IMG/VR virus record: IMGVR_UViG_3300034072_000966
Span: 1-42,861 of that record
Source: a virus
Direction: 5' to 3' (one strand)
Length of the DNA stretch: 42,861 nt
Part shown: positions 23,512 through 30,755 of the stretch, piece by piece
Layout: each line of letters starts with the position of its first letter
Position numbering within the stretch: the stretch's first letter is position 1
Translations under genes and position numbers: made by a program
The notes under the pieces: generated by a model
Databases searched by the model: none
Told to the model about the DNA's origin: nothing
The model's input: only the letters and a program-made list of their open reading frames with translations

Positions 23512-25425
23512 CTAGGCCTCCTCGACCTTGGCCTTCCAATCCTCATCGATCGGCGCAAACACTTCCGGCCCGAACCGCAGTTCGCCCGCATAAGGGACGA
23601 TGCTGGCTAGGTCGATATCGTCTGCGCTGTAGCTAAGCGTCACGTGGGGCAGGTATTCGGGATAATCGTGGCTGGCACCCTCGCGCACCATCTGCTCATG
23701 GCGCGATTGCAGCGACCAGCTCGCAAACTGCAGCACCACAGCGCCGCCGTCGAAGCGCTCGAGCGCGCGCGGACCGCCGGGCTTGATGACAAGGCCGCCA
23801 TTGTCCTCGCCCGTCCACGTCTCTCCCATCTTCATGGGATCGACCGGGCGCTTCGAGTAGAGCACAGTGACGTGCATGTCCTCGGCGGGCAGGGTGGTCT
23901 CGAAGCCATTGGCCTTCGCCCATGCTATCAGATCCGCCCCGTTCAGCAGTTTGCGGCTGACGTAGAGCGGGCGCGGCATGGCATCAGCCGCAGCAAACGG
24001 ATCACCCCCTTCCTCGATTGCGCCGCCGTTACCTGGCTGCGTCTCCCCGTCCGGGTCGTCATCGCCATCATCGCCGCCCTGTTCGATCCCGAACCGCTCG
24101 TCGTCAGGCATGGCGAGCAGCGCGGCCTCAAGCGCGGGCAGATAGCCGCGTTCGATCATCAGCGATTGCACGCCCTCGGCCAAGGCGCGCTCGGGTACGG
24201 CACCGGTCATTTGCAGCTTCTCGACCGCTTCCATCTCGGTCTTGAAAATCGTCGCGCGTTCGGACTCTGAAGGCGTATCGAGCGGATCGAAGTCGTATGA
24301 CATGACGCCCAGCGGCTGACCGGCAGCGGCAAGCAAGTGCGGGTCGAGCCGGTCGAGCAGCGGAGCGAGTTCGATGGTCTGGCGGGCGCGAACGGCCTTG
24401 TTCCAGTCCTTCTGCTGGCTCTCACCGCTGCTGTTCATGCCCTCGGGCGCGCGCCCCAGCAGGCGGGTTGCCGGAATGTCGGAGATCGCAGCGGCCCACT
24501 CGCCATAGGCGTTGAGCACGTCCTTGACCCCGGCGAAGCTGTACTCGGCATCGCTGATCTGCTCGCCGCCCTTGCCGTCCTGTGCGGAACCGGCATCGAA
24601 GATCGTGGCATTGTGGATGCTCTCGGCAGCAGCAAGGATCGAGAGGCGCTTCATGACAGCGGCCTCGCCATCGCCGGTTGAGGCAAGGCTGATCAGGTCG
24701 GGAATGCCGATGCGAAGCAGGCGAGCCTTGTGGATCAGCGCGGCGAACGACTGGCGGGCGAGATCGCTGTCCTGCACAGCATCGAGCACTTGCTGCACGC
24801 GGCTCTCGCCCCAGAACTGGTCGTGACCCGTGATAGACGGCAGGAGCATCGCCGCACTGGTGTCGGCGCGGAACGGGATCACGCGAGACGGATGCAAGCG
24901 GACGTTTCCGCCCGACGAGGTCATCTCCCACATCTCGGGCTCACCATAGCCGGGGCTGGAGGCGTCGAGGTTCAATTGCCCAAACGAGAGGTGCCAGCGG
25001 GAAACGACATGCAGGAACGCAAGCGGCGCTGTCGGATCGGCAGGGGTGTCAGGATCGCCGGGCAAGCCCATGATGAAGGCCCCGCCGCCCAGACCGCGCA
25101 GGATTTCGGCCTGCATGACCTTGCGGCGCACATCGAAGCGCTTCTCGGCATCGAACACGGCGGCAATCTGGGTATCGTCGCCGCCCATCCATGTCCGCCA
25201 CTCGCGCACCATGTCCTCGGCGGGGATGCGGACGACTTTCCGCATCAGGCCCGATCCGGAATAGGCGGCGGCGATCTCATGCTGCGAGAGGATTCGGGCG
25301 GTATAGGTATTGTGGGCGCGCGGATCGCGGCGCGTGCCGGAGCCGGTCAGGGCATTCGTGAGCCGATCGGAGATGTAGCGGACGACACCCATGTGAGCGG
25401 CATGGCGGGGAAGGGGTTGAGGCAT
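23512..25425 (-). CDS. Portal protein with C-terminal Acb1-like 2H phosphoesterase domain
   Basis: Residues 1 to about 440 form a DUF1073-type portal, the ring through which DNA enters the head (YSGSGLMRKVVRIPAEDMVR, WGESRVQQVLDAVQDSD, PEGMNSSGESQQKDWNK). An acidic Gly/Asp linker (446-475) leads to a separate domain at about 484-637. It holds two HxT motifs, MHVTVLYS (H518, T520) and PHVTLSYS (H594, T596), the paired catalytic motif of 2H phosphoesterases. T4 Acb1, a 2H enzyme, destroys cyclic nucleotide signals of CBASS immunity, and Acb1-like domains are known at the end of DUF1073 portals. Anti-CBASS activity of this copy is inferred. The ATG at 25425 is one base from a GGCGGGAA motif; an internal ATG at 25392 is the alternative. 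Confidence 0.85.
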   Translation of the reverse strand: MPQPLPRHAAHMGVVRYISDRLTNALTGSGTRRDPRAHNTYTARILSQHEIAAAYSGSGLMRKVVRIPAEDMVREWRTWMGGDDTQIAAVFDAEKRFDVRRKVMQAEILRGLGGGAFIMGLPGDPDTPADPTAPLAFLHVVSRWHLSFGQLNLDASSPGYGEPEMWEMTSSGGNVRLHPSRVIPFRADTSAAMLLPSITGHDQFWGESRVQQVLDAVQDSDLARQSFAALIHKARLLRIGIPDLISLASTGDGEAAVMKRLSILAAAESIHNATIFDAGSAQDGKGGEQISDAEYSFAGVKDVLNAYGEWAAAISDIPATRLLGRAPEGMNSSGESQQKDWNKAVRARQTIELAPLLDRLDPHLLAAAGQPLGVMSYDFDPLDTPSESERATIFKTEMEAVEKLQMTGAVPERALAEGVQSLMIERGYLPALEAALLAMPDDERFGIEQGGDDGDDDPDGETQPGNGGAIEEGGDPFAAADAMPRPLYVSRKLLNGADLIAWAKANGFETTLPAEDMHVTVLYSKRPVDPMKMGETWTGEDNGGLVIKPGGPRALERFDGGAVVLQFASWSLQSRHEQMVREGASHDYPEYLPHVTLSYSADDIDLASIVPYAGELRFGPEVFAPIDEDWKAKVEEA

Positions 25426-25455
25426 TCCCGCCGCTACGCAGTGAAGAGGAAAGAC

Positions 25456-25536
25456 GTTGCGGGCTGGATTTGAACCAGCAGGCCCGTTTCAGGCAGGCAG
25501 TCGAAACCACCATCGCGCTCCAAGCGCCACCGCAAC
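25456..25536 (-). ncRNA. tRNA-like RNA A (perfect acceptor stem and T-arm)
   Basis: On the minus strand the ends GTTGCGG and CCGCAAC form a perfect 7-bp acceptor-like stem. GCTGG-TTCAAAT-CCAGC is a canonical T-arm at the right distance. GCGC-TTGGA-GCGC can form a D-like arm after TG (positions 8-9). The anticodon region is irregular: GGTGG/CTGCC closes only a 6-base TTTCGA loop, or GTTTC/GAAAC closes a 12-base loop. The 81-base length leaves room for a long variable arm. No CCA is encoded. It is tRNA-derived, but it is unclear whether it is charged, degenerate or repurposed. The amino acid is not assigned. Confidence 0.55.
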
Positions 25537-25543
25537 GTCATGA

Positions 25544-25666
25544 TGCTGCGGCGGGCCAGAAATGGGGATTCGAACCCCTTCGATCGCTCTGGTCTGGCGG
25601 CCAGTCACCGGTCCTCCGGAAGACGGGTTTCGATGCCCGCTCTGCTTTACCGTTTCCGCCGCAGCA
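25544..25666 (-). ncRNA. tRNA-like RNA B (11-bp closing stem, canonical T-arm)
   Basis: TGCTGCGGCGG (25554-25544 region) pairs perfectly with CCGCCGCAGCA (25656-25666) to close 123 bases. Inside, on the minus strand, is a canonical T-arm, GGGG-TTCGAAT-CCCC read as GGGGTTCGAATCCCC. There is also a GCGGG/CCCGT stem around CATCGAAA, and a 6-bp GCCAGA/TCTGGC stem that encloses the T-arm. The order of arms does not fit a normal tRNA; the segment between anticodon-like stem and T-arm is about 43 bases. It may be a decayed or rearranged tRNA, or a structured RNA built from tRNA parts. Confidence 0.45.
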
Positions 25667-25668
25667 TT

Positions 25669-25753
25669 TGCGAGAGTGCCCGAGCGCTTACAGTGTTGCG
25701 GGCTAGCCTCACCCTTCAACAGAGCACTGCGGCTTTCACGGGTCACTCTCGCA
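25669..25753. ncRNA. Structured RNA C (10-bp inverted repeat, tRNA-sized)
   Basis: TGCGAGAGTG and CACTCTCGCA are a perfect 10-bp inverted repeat 85 bases apart end to end. Inside are nested complementary pieces: CCG/CGG, CAGTG/CACTG, GTTG/CAAC and GGG/CCC, so the whole can fold as one long interrupted hairpin. The plus strand starts like a class II tRNA (GCGAGAG-TG-CCCGAGCG), but no T-loop consensus is present on either strand. It follows RNA B after two bases, and its inner GTTGCGGGCT repeats the start of RNA A. The rest of 25426-25780 has no gene. Confidence 0.4.
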
Positions 25754-25780
25754 TCCGCCATACCACACCCCGCGCCCGCG

Positions 25781-27112
25781 TCAAAGCTTTGAGAGGTCGT
25801 AGGAGCGCTGCGATCCAAGGGCGAGTTCGGTCAGCGCCCAGACAAGCGCATCGGCCCTGTCAGGCGAGCCCTCGCCGACATAGCCGCCAGCGGTGAAATT
25901 GCACATCTGGTCCTCAAGGTCCGGGAATGTGCCGACGTGGTGCACCTTCCCTTGCTCGTAGAGGGCGGAAACAGGTTCGGCACGCACGGCCTTGCCCCGG
26001 CTCGCCTTGACCGCACTGTAAGGCACCTTTTTATCGGCGGTCTGCACCGTGAAGCGCACCATGTCGCCGCCGAAGTTGGCCTCGCCCACGACGCGATCGG
26101 CGTCGTGGCGGTGATAGGTTTCAACAGTGCGCCGCCCCCACCCCTCGGGAGAAAGCTGGCAAGATGCGTCTTCAAGCACGTAGGCATGGCCGTCGATGCC
26201 AAGGCCTGCGGCGATAATGCCGATATCGTCGCCCCCGCCGTCGCCCTTTGTCCCGGACGGATCGACCGCTACCACGATGCGGCGCAAGTCCGGGTGCTGG
26301 GTGACGCGCAGGCTATCGATGCCGGGCATCTTGCGCCCATCCGGCGCATCGCGATCTTCGAGCGACCAGAGCGCGCCGTTGACCTCGCTCGCCCACTCGC
26401 CCGCCTCGAATCGCAGGCGCTTGGCGGCGGACATGCTGGCGAGGACATCGAAGTATTCGGCCGGCAGGTTCTCGGCATTGTCTGCCGGGTTGACCTTCAT
26501 CTCGGCGTAATCGTCTGGATTGGGCAGAGCCTCTTTCGTGCCGGGCTTCAGCTTGGCCCGGAATAGCTGATAGGACCAGTGCAGCTTCGATGGGGGATTG
26601 CAGTCGAAGTAGGCTTTGAGCGGCAGATGCGTGCGCCCCGTGGCCTTGGCGATCTCGGGAGCCAGCTCGCACTTCTGCGCGAGGCGGGACATGGCCGTTT
26701 CGATAGAGGCCCACGGAATCTGGCTGCTCTCGTTGAAGTAGAGGGTGACATACTCGGCCCCCAGGATCTTCTCGACGCGCTCTTTGTCATCGAGCCCGGC
26801 GATCCAGATTTGCGAGCCGTTGGGCAGCTCGACGTAGAAGTCGGTCTTGTCGAACCGGACGCGCAGGGCAGGAAAGCAGAGCTTGAGCACCTTGGGCAGC
26901 GTGTCGGCCCAGATGCTGGTCTTGGCGTGATTGAAGCGGAAGCGGAAAATCGCGTGGCGGCTGTTCGGCGCGTTGATGGCCCGCTGCACGATCGCGCGGC
27001 AGAGCAGAAACGTCTTGCCCGATCGGGAGCCGCCACGCAGCATGATGTTACGGGCCGGGCCGCCGAGAAGGCGGTTGGCCTCGCGCTGTTTGGGGGTGAG
27101 GGTAGCGGTCAC
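25781..27112 (-). CDS. Terminase large subunit
   Basis: The 443-residue motor protein starts at GTG 27112, coupled to the stop of the previous gene at 27114; the longer frame to 27259 would overlap that gene. The ATPase part has Walker A GGSRSGKT (about 26-33) and Walker B VTLYFNE. The nuclease part has VVAVDPSGTKGDGG and GEANFGGDMV, and ends with DRADALVWAL, the RNase H-like acidic residues. It cuts and pumps DNA into the head through the portal, which is encoded downstream beyond the tRNA-like block. Terminase type (cos or pac) cannot be told from sequence alone. Confidence 0.9.
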   Translation of the reverse strand: MTATLTPKQREANRLLGGPARNIMLRGGSRSGKTFLLCRAIVQRAINAPNSRHAIFRFRFNHAKTSIWADTLPKVLKLCFPALRVRFDKTDFYVELPNGSQIWIAGLDDKERVEKILGAEYVTLYFNESSQIPWASIETAMSRLAQKCELAPEIAKATGRTHLPLKAYFDCNPPSKLHWSYQLFRAKLKPGTKEALPNPDDYAEMKVNPADNAENLPAEYFDVLASMSAAKRLRFEAGEWASEVNGALWSLEDRDAPDGRKMPGIDSLRVTQHPDLRRIVVAVDPSGTKGDGGGDDIGIIAAGLGIDGHAYVLEDASCQLSPEGWGRRTVETYHRHDADRVVGEANFGGDMVRFTVQTADKKVPYSAVKASRGKAVRAEPVSALYEQGKVHHVGTFPDLEDQMCNFTAGGYVGEGSPDRADALVWALTELALGSQRSYDLSKL

Positions 27113-27113
27113 G

Positions 27114-27476
27114 TCAGGCAGCGCGGATTGCGCGGCACTTCTCAACGTTGCCCAGCATCCGGCGTCCGCGTTCGGCGCGCTGCGGGTCACCCGAGGCAAT
27201 GTCGAGGCGCGCAGTGTGCTCGACGGGGCCATACTTGTCCGTGAGGATTGCGCCAGCACCGATGGCCATAGCCTTCTTGCTCATGGCGATATCGAAGTGC
27301 ACCCATGATGCATTGCGATGCTTCCCGAACGAGAGCGTCGGATGGCCCTGTATCCACTTGCGCTGCACGCCGATCCGGTCGACCATGTCGAGCAGTTCAT
27401 CGAGCGTGTCGGCCCACAGATGGCACATGACCATGTTGCCGAACCGATGCCGAACGTCATCCACATAAACGCTCAC
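27114..27476 (-). CDS. DUF4031-like protein
   Basis: The 120-residue product begins [20 protein letters not shown], followed by [20 protein letters not shown] and [16 protein letters not shown], the conserved blocks of DUF4031. The function of that family is unknown. It lies between the small and large terminase genes and overlaps the small terminase stop by four bases, so it may be made during packaging. The extended C-terminus ([21 protein letters not shown]) is basic. Confidence 0.8.
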   Translation of the reverse strand: MSVYVDDVRHRFGNMVMCHLWADTLDELLDMVDRIGVQRKWIQGHPTLSFGKHRNASWVHFDIAMSKKAMAIGAGAILTDKYGPVEHTARLDIASGDPQRAERGRRMLGNVEKCRAIRAA

Positions 27477-27985
27477 AGCGCTGCATCCTCCGGCAGGACG
27501 TTGAGCGTCATCTCGCCGCTGTGCTCGACCTTGTCTTTAAACGCCTGCACCGCAACATGCTTGCCGAGCAGCTCAAGGTTCTTGACCTTGTCCGGCCATT
27601 TGATCTTCTTGAGAATGCCGACCATCTCACGCTCCTCGCCGCGCCCCTCGAACATCTCGGCGAGGTCGAAGCCGGACAAGTAGCGCCGCCAAACCGCAGG
27701 CCATTCAGAGAGAGGCTTGAGCGCCATGTCCTCGCCCATGATGTCGAGCACGTCCATCTGGTCGATCTCGACGAGGCGGTTGAGCACGTAATCGGCGGTA
27801 ATCTCGGTGCGCTGCGAGCGGGCTTGCATGGCGGCGGCAATGGCGTTTGCGATTTCAAGTTTTTTCAAGAGCTGCTCGCCCTGCTGACCGGCGGTGCGCT
27901 CGCTATATCCCGCCCGAATGGCCGCTTGGGTCGCATTCAGGTCGATCAGGTATTCCCGGACAAAGGCTTCCTGTTTAGGGGTCAT
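27473..27985 (-). CDS. Terminase small subunit (Terminase_2 type)
   Basis: The 170-residue protein begins [20 protein letters not shown] followed by [16 protein letters not shown], the N-terminal DNA-binding helix-turn-helix of Terminase_2 proteins. The rest is helical ([20 protein letters not shown]) and should oligomerise. It recognises the packaging site and loads the large subunit. The packaging site often lies near this gene. GGCGGGAA lies 36 bases upstream of its ATG. Confidence 0.85.
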   Translation of the reverse strand: MTPKQEAFVREYLIDLNATQAAIRAGYSERTAGQQGEQLLKKLEIANAIAAAMQARSQRTEITADYVLNRLVEIDQMDVLDIMGEDMALKPLSEWPAVWRRYLSGFDLAEMFEGRGEEREMVGILKKIKWPDKVKNLELLGKHVAVQAFKDKVEHSGEMTLNVLPEDAAL

Positions 27986-27997
27986 GGCAGCCTCGCC

Positions 27998-28198
27998 CTA
28001 CGCCTCAGCGCCCGAAATGCTTCCCGCCGCCCGCAACGCCCGCCGGGTCTGCGCTCCGGTCATGGCGATCCACTTGCGGATGCAGTCGGTGCGTGCGCCG
28101 TAGAGCAGCTCGACGCGCTCCCAGCCTCCGCGCTCGAATTGCTCGCGGAAGTTGGGCGGGGGCGGGGGGAAGCGGCGGGGTGTGCGGGGGGCGGTCAT
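27998..28198 (-). CDS. Small basic HTH-like protein
   Basis: The 66-residue product (MTAPRTPRRFPPPPPNFREQF...) has a proline-rich start and then GWERVELLYGARTDCIRKWI, which looks like a short helix-turn-helix. A basic end follows (GAQTRRALRAAGS). The start overlaps the upstream stop by four bases. An alternative frame (28005-28217) over the same DNA lacks such support. It may be a small DNA-binding regulator near the terminase genes. Confidence 0.6.
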   Translation of the reverse strand: MTAPRTPRRFPPPPPNFREQFERGGWERVELLYGARTDCIRKWIAMTGAQTRRALRAAGSISGAEA

Positions 28199-28509
28199 GT
28201 GTCGGCATCCCTGCCAAAGCGTGCCGCGATCATGTCGATATAGACTTTATGCAGTGAGCCACCGTTAGCGTTGTAGCTCTCGTATGCCTCTTCGATCATG
28301 GCCTCGGTCGCCCTTGCTGGTGCCAAGACCCATCCATCTGCTTCTCGCTGCGCCAGATAGGCAGCGACAGCGCGCTCAGCGGTATCACCATGATTTTTTA
28401 CGGCCTGAGCGCAACGGCCCGGCGAATGGCAAAAGCCCACACAAAGGCCGGTTCCACCATCACGGCAGAGAGCTTTTGCTGCCGCAGCAATCGCTTTTTC
28501 GTGGTTCAT
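28195..28509 (-). CDS. Hypothetical early protein
   Basis: The ATG at 28509 has AGGAGG eight bases upstream, better than the TTG at 28515. The 104-residue product begins MNHEKAIAAAAKALCRDGG and contains four Cys and His residues in LCRDGGTGLCVGFCHSPGRC, a possible metal-binding or disulfide cluster. A helical part follows (AERAVAAYLAQREADGW). No family is recognised. It overlaps the next gene by four bases. Confidence 0.65.
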   Translation of the reverse strand: MNHEKAIAAAAKALCRDGGTGLCVGFCHSPGRCAQAVKNHGDTAERAVAAYLAQREADGWVLAPARATEAMIEEAYESYNANGGSLHKVYIDMIAARFGRDADT

Positions 28510-28521
28510 CGTCAAATCCTC

Positions 28522-29058
28522 CTACGGCTCAATATCCTGCATGTGGCTCTCCGCCACCATTTCGGCAAAGTCCTCGCGCACATCGATCGGCGCCCGGTTC
28601 CAAGTCCGGACACAGGCCAGCATGGCGTCGTATTCCGGATCATCCTCACGCGGCAGGACGAGGCCCAGGTCGACCTTGCGCAGCATGGCGCGGATGCGGA
28701 GCTTGCTGGCCGGCAGCTTCTCCTCCCGGGCTTCCTTGAGAAGCGGCAAGGCCTCCTGGCGCGGCAGGTCGACGACCTTGGCGTGATGCTCGAAGGTGAG
28801 AGAGGCGTCGCGGACAGCGGGCGGGAAGGCGCGGGCGACCTTCTCGACGCGCTTCAGGGCGCGGGCCTGCTCGACATCGGCCGCAATCTCGCCAAGCGCC
28901 AATTCGATCTGTTCGGGGGCGAAGTGATCGCGGCCTTGGGCGAGCCAGTCGCCGAGCATCCAGTCGATTTCGAGACGGGTGCGCGCGAGGTCACGGCCCT
29001 GCGAGAGCCAAGTGTCGAACGTGGTGGGTGGGGCTGCAATCGTCAGTTCACTTGGCAT
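28522..29058 (-). CDS. Helical protein with ParB-like HTH character
   Basis: The start at 29058 is chosen because AAGGA lies eight bases upstream, and the 57 codons before it are low complexity. The 178-residue product is all helical. RVEKVARAFPPAVRDASLTF followed by EHHAKVVDLPRQEALPLLKE resembles the helix-turn-helix region of ParB/KorB-like or plasmid replication-associated proteins. It lies next to the iteron-rich segment at 29260-29530 and the VapE gene, so binding there is a reasonable but unproven idea. Confidence 0.65.
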   Translation of the reverse strand: MPSELTIAAPPTTFDTWLSQGRDLARTRLEIDWMLGDWLAQGRDHFAPEQIELALGEIAADVEQARALKRVEKVARAFPPAVRDASLTFEHHAKVVDLPRQEALPLLKEAREEKLPASKLRIRAMLRKVDLGLVLPREDDPEYDAMLACVRTWNRAPIDVREDFAEMVAESHMQDIEP

Positions 29059-29083
29059 TGTCAGCGTCCTTTCGGTCGGGAAA

Positions 29084-29242
29084 TCATTTGCCGAGCAGCT
29101 TGAGCCACCCGTCCACATGGTCGGCGCGGGGTCGTTCACCGGGTGGGCCGTATTCGCCGGCTTTCCACCGCTCGCGGATCTGCGACCGGGTGAGGCGTTG
29201 CGCGTCGAAGAGGAGGATGCCTGCGCCATATCCGGGCTTCAC
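29084..29242 (-). CDS. Possible small protein beside the iteron region
   Basis: From GTG 29242 a 52-residue frame reads VKPGYGAGILLFDAQRLTRS and continues QIRERWKAGEYGPPGERPRA to a TGA at 29084. The composition is protein-like, but there is no good ribosome binding site. The upstream extension to a TTG at 29269 enters the iterons. It could be a small early protein or a chance frame. Confidence 0.4.
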   Translation of the reverse strand: MKPGYGAGILLFDAQRLTRSQIRERWKAGEYGPPGERPRADHVDGWLKLLGK

Positions 29243-29259
29243 AGGGGGTGTCCGAGAGG

Positions 29260-29529
29260 TTGGGCACAATGCCCAACGTTGGGCATGTGGTTGGGCGCGG
29301 TATTTCTTAATGCCGTCAAGGCTTTAAGGCAGATTGCCCAACCTGCCCAACCGACTAACCCAACATTCTGAAACGCTGGCGGCTGCGCGGTGCTGGCCGG
29401 TGCCTGCATCTCCATATTAATAATATATAGAAATAGGTTAGGTAGGTTAGGCAGAGGGGGAATAAAGTCCGGAAAGCGTTCAGAAAATTTGCGCCCAACC
29501 AATCCCGCCGAGGATGGGCAATTGCCCAA
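29260..29529. other. Iteron cluster with AT-rich segment (candidate replication origin)
   Basis: TTGGGCA or its complement TGCCCAA occurs at 29260-29266, 29270-29276, 29279-29285, 29335-29341, 29344-29350 and 29523-29529. Near copies are at 29291 (TTGGGCG), 29492 (CGCCCAA) and 29514 (ATGGGCA), with one more exact copy inside the VapE gene at 29634-29640. The first two form an inverted pair three bases apart. A strongly AT-rich stretch (about 29411-29437) and a GGTTAGGTAGGTTAGG repeat lie between them. Iterons plus an AT-rich unwinding element next to a replication ATPase are the usual parts of a phage origin. No convincing gene fills 29243-29573. Confidence 0.55.
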
Positions 29530-29573
29530 CTTGGTTGGGAAAAAGCGGTGGTTTCGGGTGCGAATCGGGCGGA

Positions 29574-30755
29574 TCACGGCTTTGCGAACCCCCATTTGCG
29601 CCTCTGTCCGGGCATGGGAATCCGGCGTTCATGTGCCCAACCCTTTCCGGTCATGATGTCGCTGATCCGCATTTCGTCGGCTCGGGTCTGGCGCGAACCT
29701 TCCATGCGGATGGCGTCGGTCAGGAGCCTTGCGCTGGTCACGAAGTCGACCCCTGGGTTTTCGAGCAGCCATGCATCGATCATGTCCTCCCACGGGTCAT
29801 GCAGGGCGCGATCGGCTTGCACCACCTCGGCCTTGGCGAGGATCGCTTCGTCGGTGATCCACCAGGCCTCATTGGAGGTATAACGCGCAACGGCCTCGGC
29901 CCAGAGTTGGTCCCGGTCGCGGGTCAACCCTTCAATGTCAGCCTTTGTGCAGGGGACGGGCCAGAAACGGCGGTTGCCGGTCTGATCCTGAAGATACTTG
30001 TTCTCGTTGGTGGTGCCGATCATGACGCAACGCCGCGGCCTGTCGAGAATTCCGCGGCCGAATGGGGGGCGGTATTGGTCGACGGTCTCGGTGATGAACT
30101 TCTTGACATCGTTGATGTCGGTCTTTTTCAGCGCCGAAAGCTCGGCGATCTCGATAACCCAGCGGCCTTGCAGCGCGATGCTGGCTTCCTTGGTCTTGAA
30201 GTCGCTGATCGAGCTGATCATCAGGTCGCGACCGAACAGGGTTGCGACGGCTGTGGTTTTGCGGATGCCCTGTTTGCCCTCGAGGACGAGAGCGTTATCC
30301 ATCTGGCAACCGGGCTGGTAAACGCGGGCGACCGCGCCAATCATGAACTTCGCGCCGAACACCGACAGAATCTCATGCGCGGGCGCACCCATGTAGGTCT
30401 GCAACCAGCCGTCGAGGCGAGGCGTCTTGTCCCACTTGAGGCCGTCGAGATACTCGCGCACTGGGTCGAAGCTGTTGTCGTGGGCGTGGCGGATCAGCGC
30501 GGGGATAACGTCCGAAGTGTTCGGCTCGAAACCAGCGGCCTCAAGAATCAGCCTGATGTCGATGGCATCTTCATCCTGAAGAGGCTTGCCCCTCCATTCG
30601 ACGCGGCCGGCAAATTCGTTGTAGCGGATCGCCGCGCCAAGGCCGGGCAGGTTCCGCAGGTAGTGCATGAGGTTGGTCAGGTTCTTCACCGGGCCACCGC
30701 GGCCCATCTGAAGTTTGCCCTTCCATGCTTGAAGATCAATCACATCGGCCATCAT
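29574..30755 (-). CDS. VapE-type replication ATPase
   Basis: The 393-residue protein belongs to the virulence-associated E family, SF3-like ATPases used as replication helicase/primase partners in phages. Walker A is LEGKQGIRKTTA (about 159-170). It is followed by SDFKTKEASIALQGRWVIEI with the Walker B region, then the sensor segment CVMIGTTNENKYLQDQTGNR and RRFWPV. The N-terminal 100 residues are an accessory domain without the primase motifs. Start overlaps the previous stop (ATGATG). Its 3' end adjoins the iteron cluster, which fits a role at the origin. Confidence 0.85.
   Translation of the reverse strand: MMADVIDLQAWKGKLQMGRGGPVKNLTNLMHYLRNLPGLGAAIRYNEFAGRVEWRGKPLQDEDAIDIRLILEAAGFEPNTSDVIPALIRHAHDNSFDPVREYLDGLKWDKTPRLDGWLQTYMGAPAHEILSVFGAKFMIGAVARVYQPGCQMDNALVLEGKQGIRKTTAVATLFGRDLMISSISDFKTKEASIALQGRWVIEIAELSALKKTDINDVKKFITETVDQYRPPFGRGILDRPRRCVMIGTTNENKYLQDQTGNRRFWPVPCTKADIEGLTRDRDQLWAEAVARYTSNEAWWITDEAILAKAEVVQADRALHDPWEDMIDAWLLENPGVDFVTSARLLTDAIRMEGSRQTRADEMRISDIMTGKGWAHERRIPMPGQRRKWGFAKP

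Noticed and set aside
25669-25753. Class II tRNA (Ser/Leu-like) on the plus strand
   Set aside because: The first bases resemble a tRNA-Ser/Leu, but there is no T-loop consensus and no anticodon stem, so it is listed only as a structured RNA.
28005-28217. Minus-strand frame of 70 codons over the HTH-like small gene
   Set aside because: The competing frame 27998-28198 has the coupled ATGA start and a more protein-like composition.
29260-29529. CRISPR array
   Set aside because: The repeats are only seven bases long, occur in both orientations and have irregular spacing. They fit iterons, not CRISPR repeats.
29239-29595. Minus-strand open frame of 118 codons across the iteron segment
   Set aside because: It is built from the repeated TGCCCAA units and AT-rich DNA, has no start signal and overlaps the end of the VapE gene.
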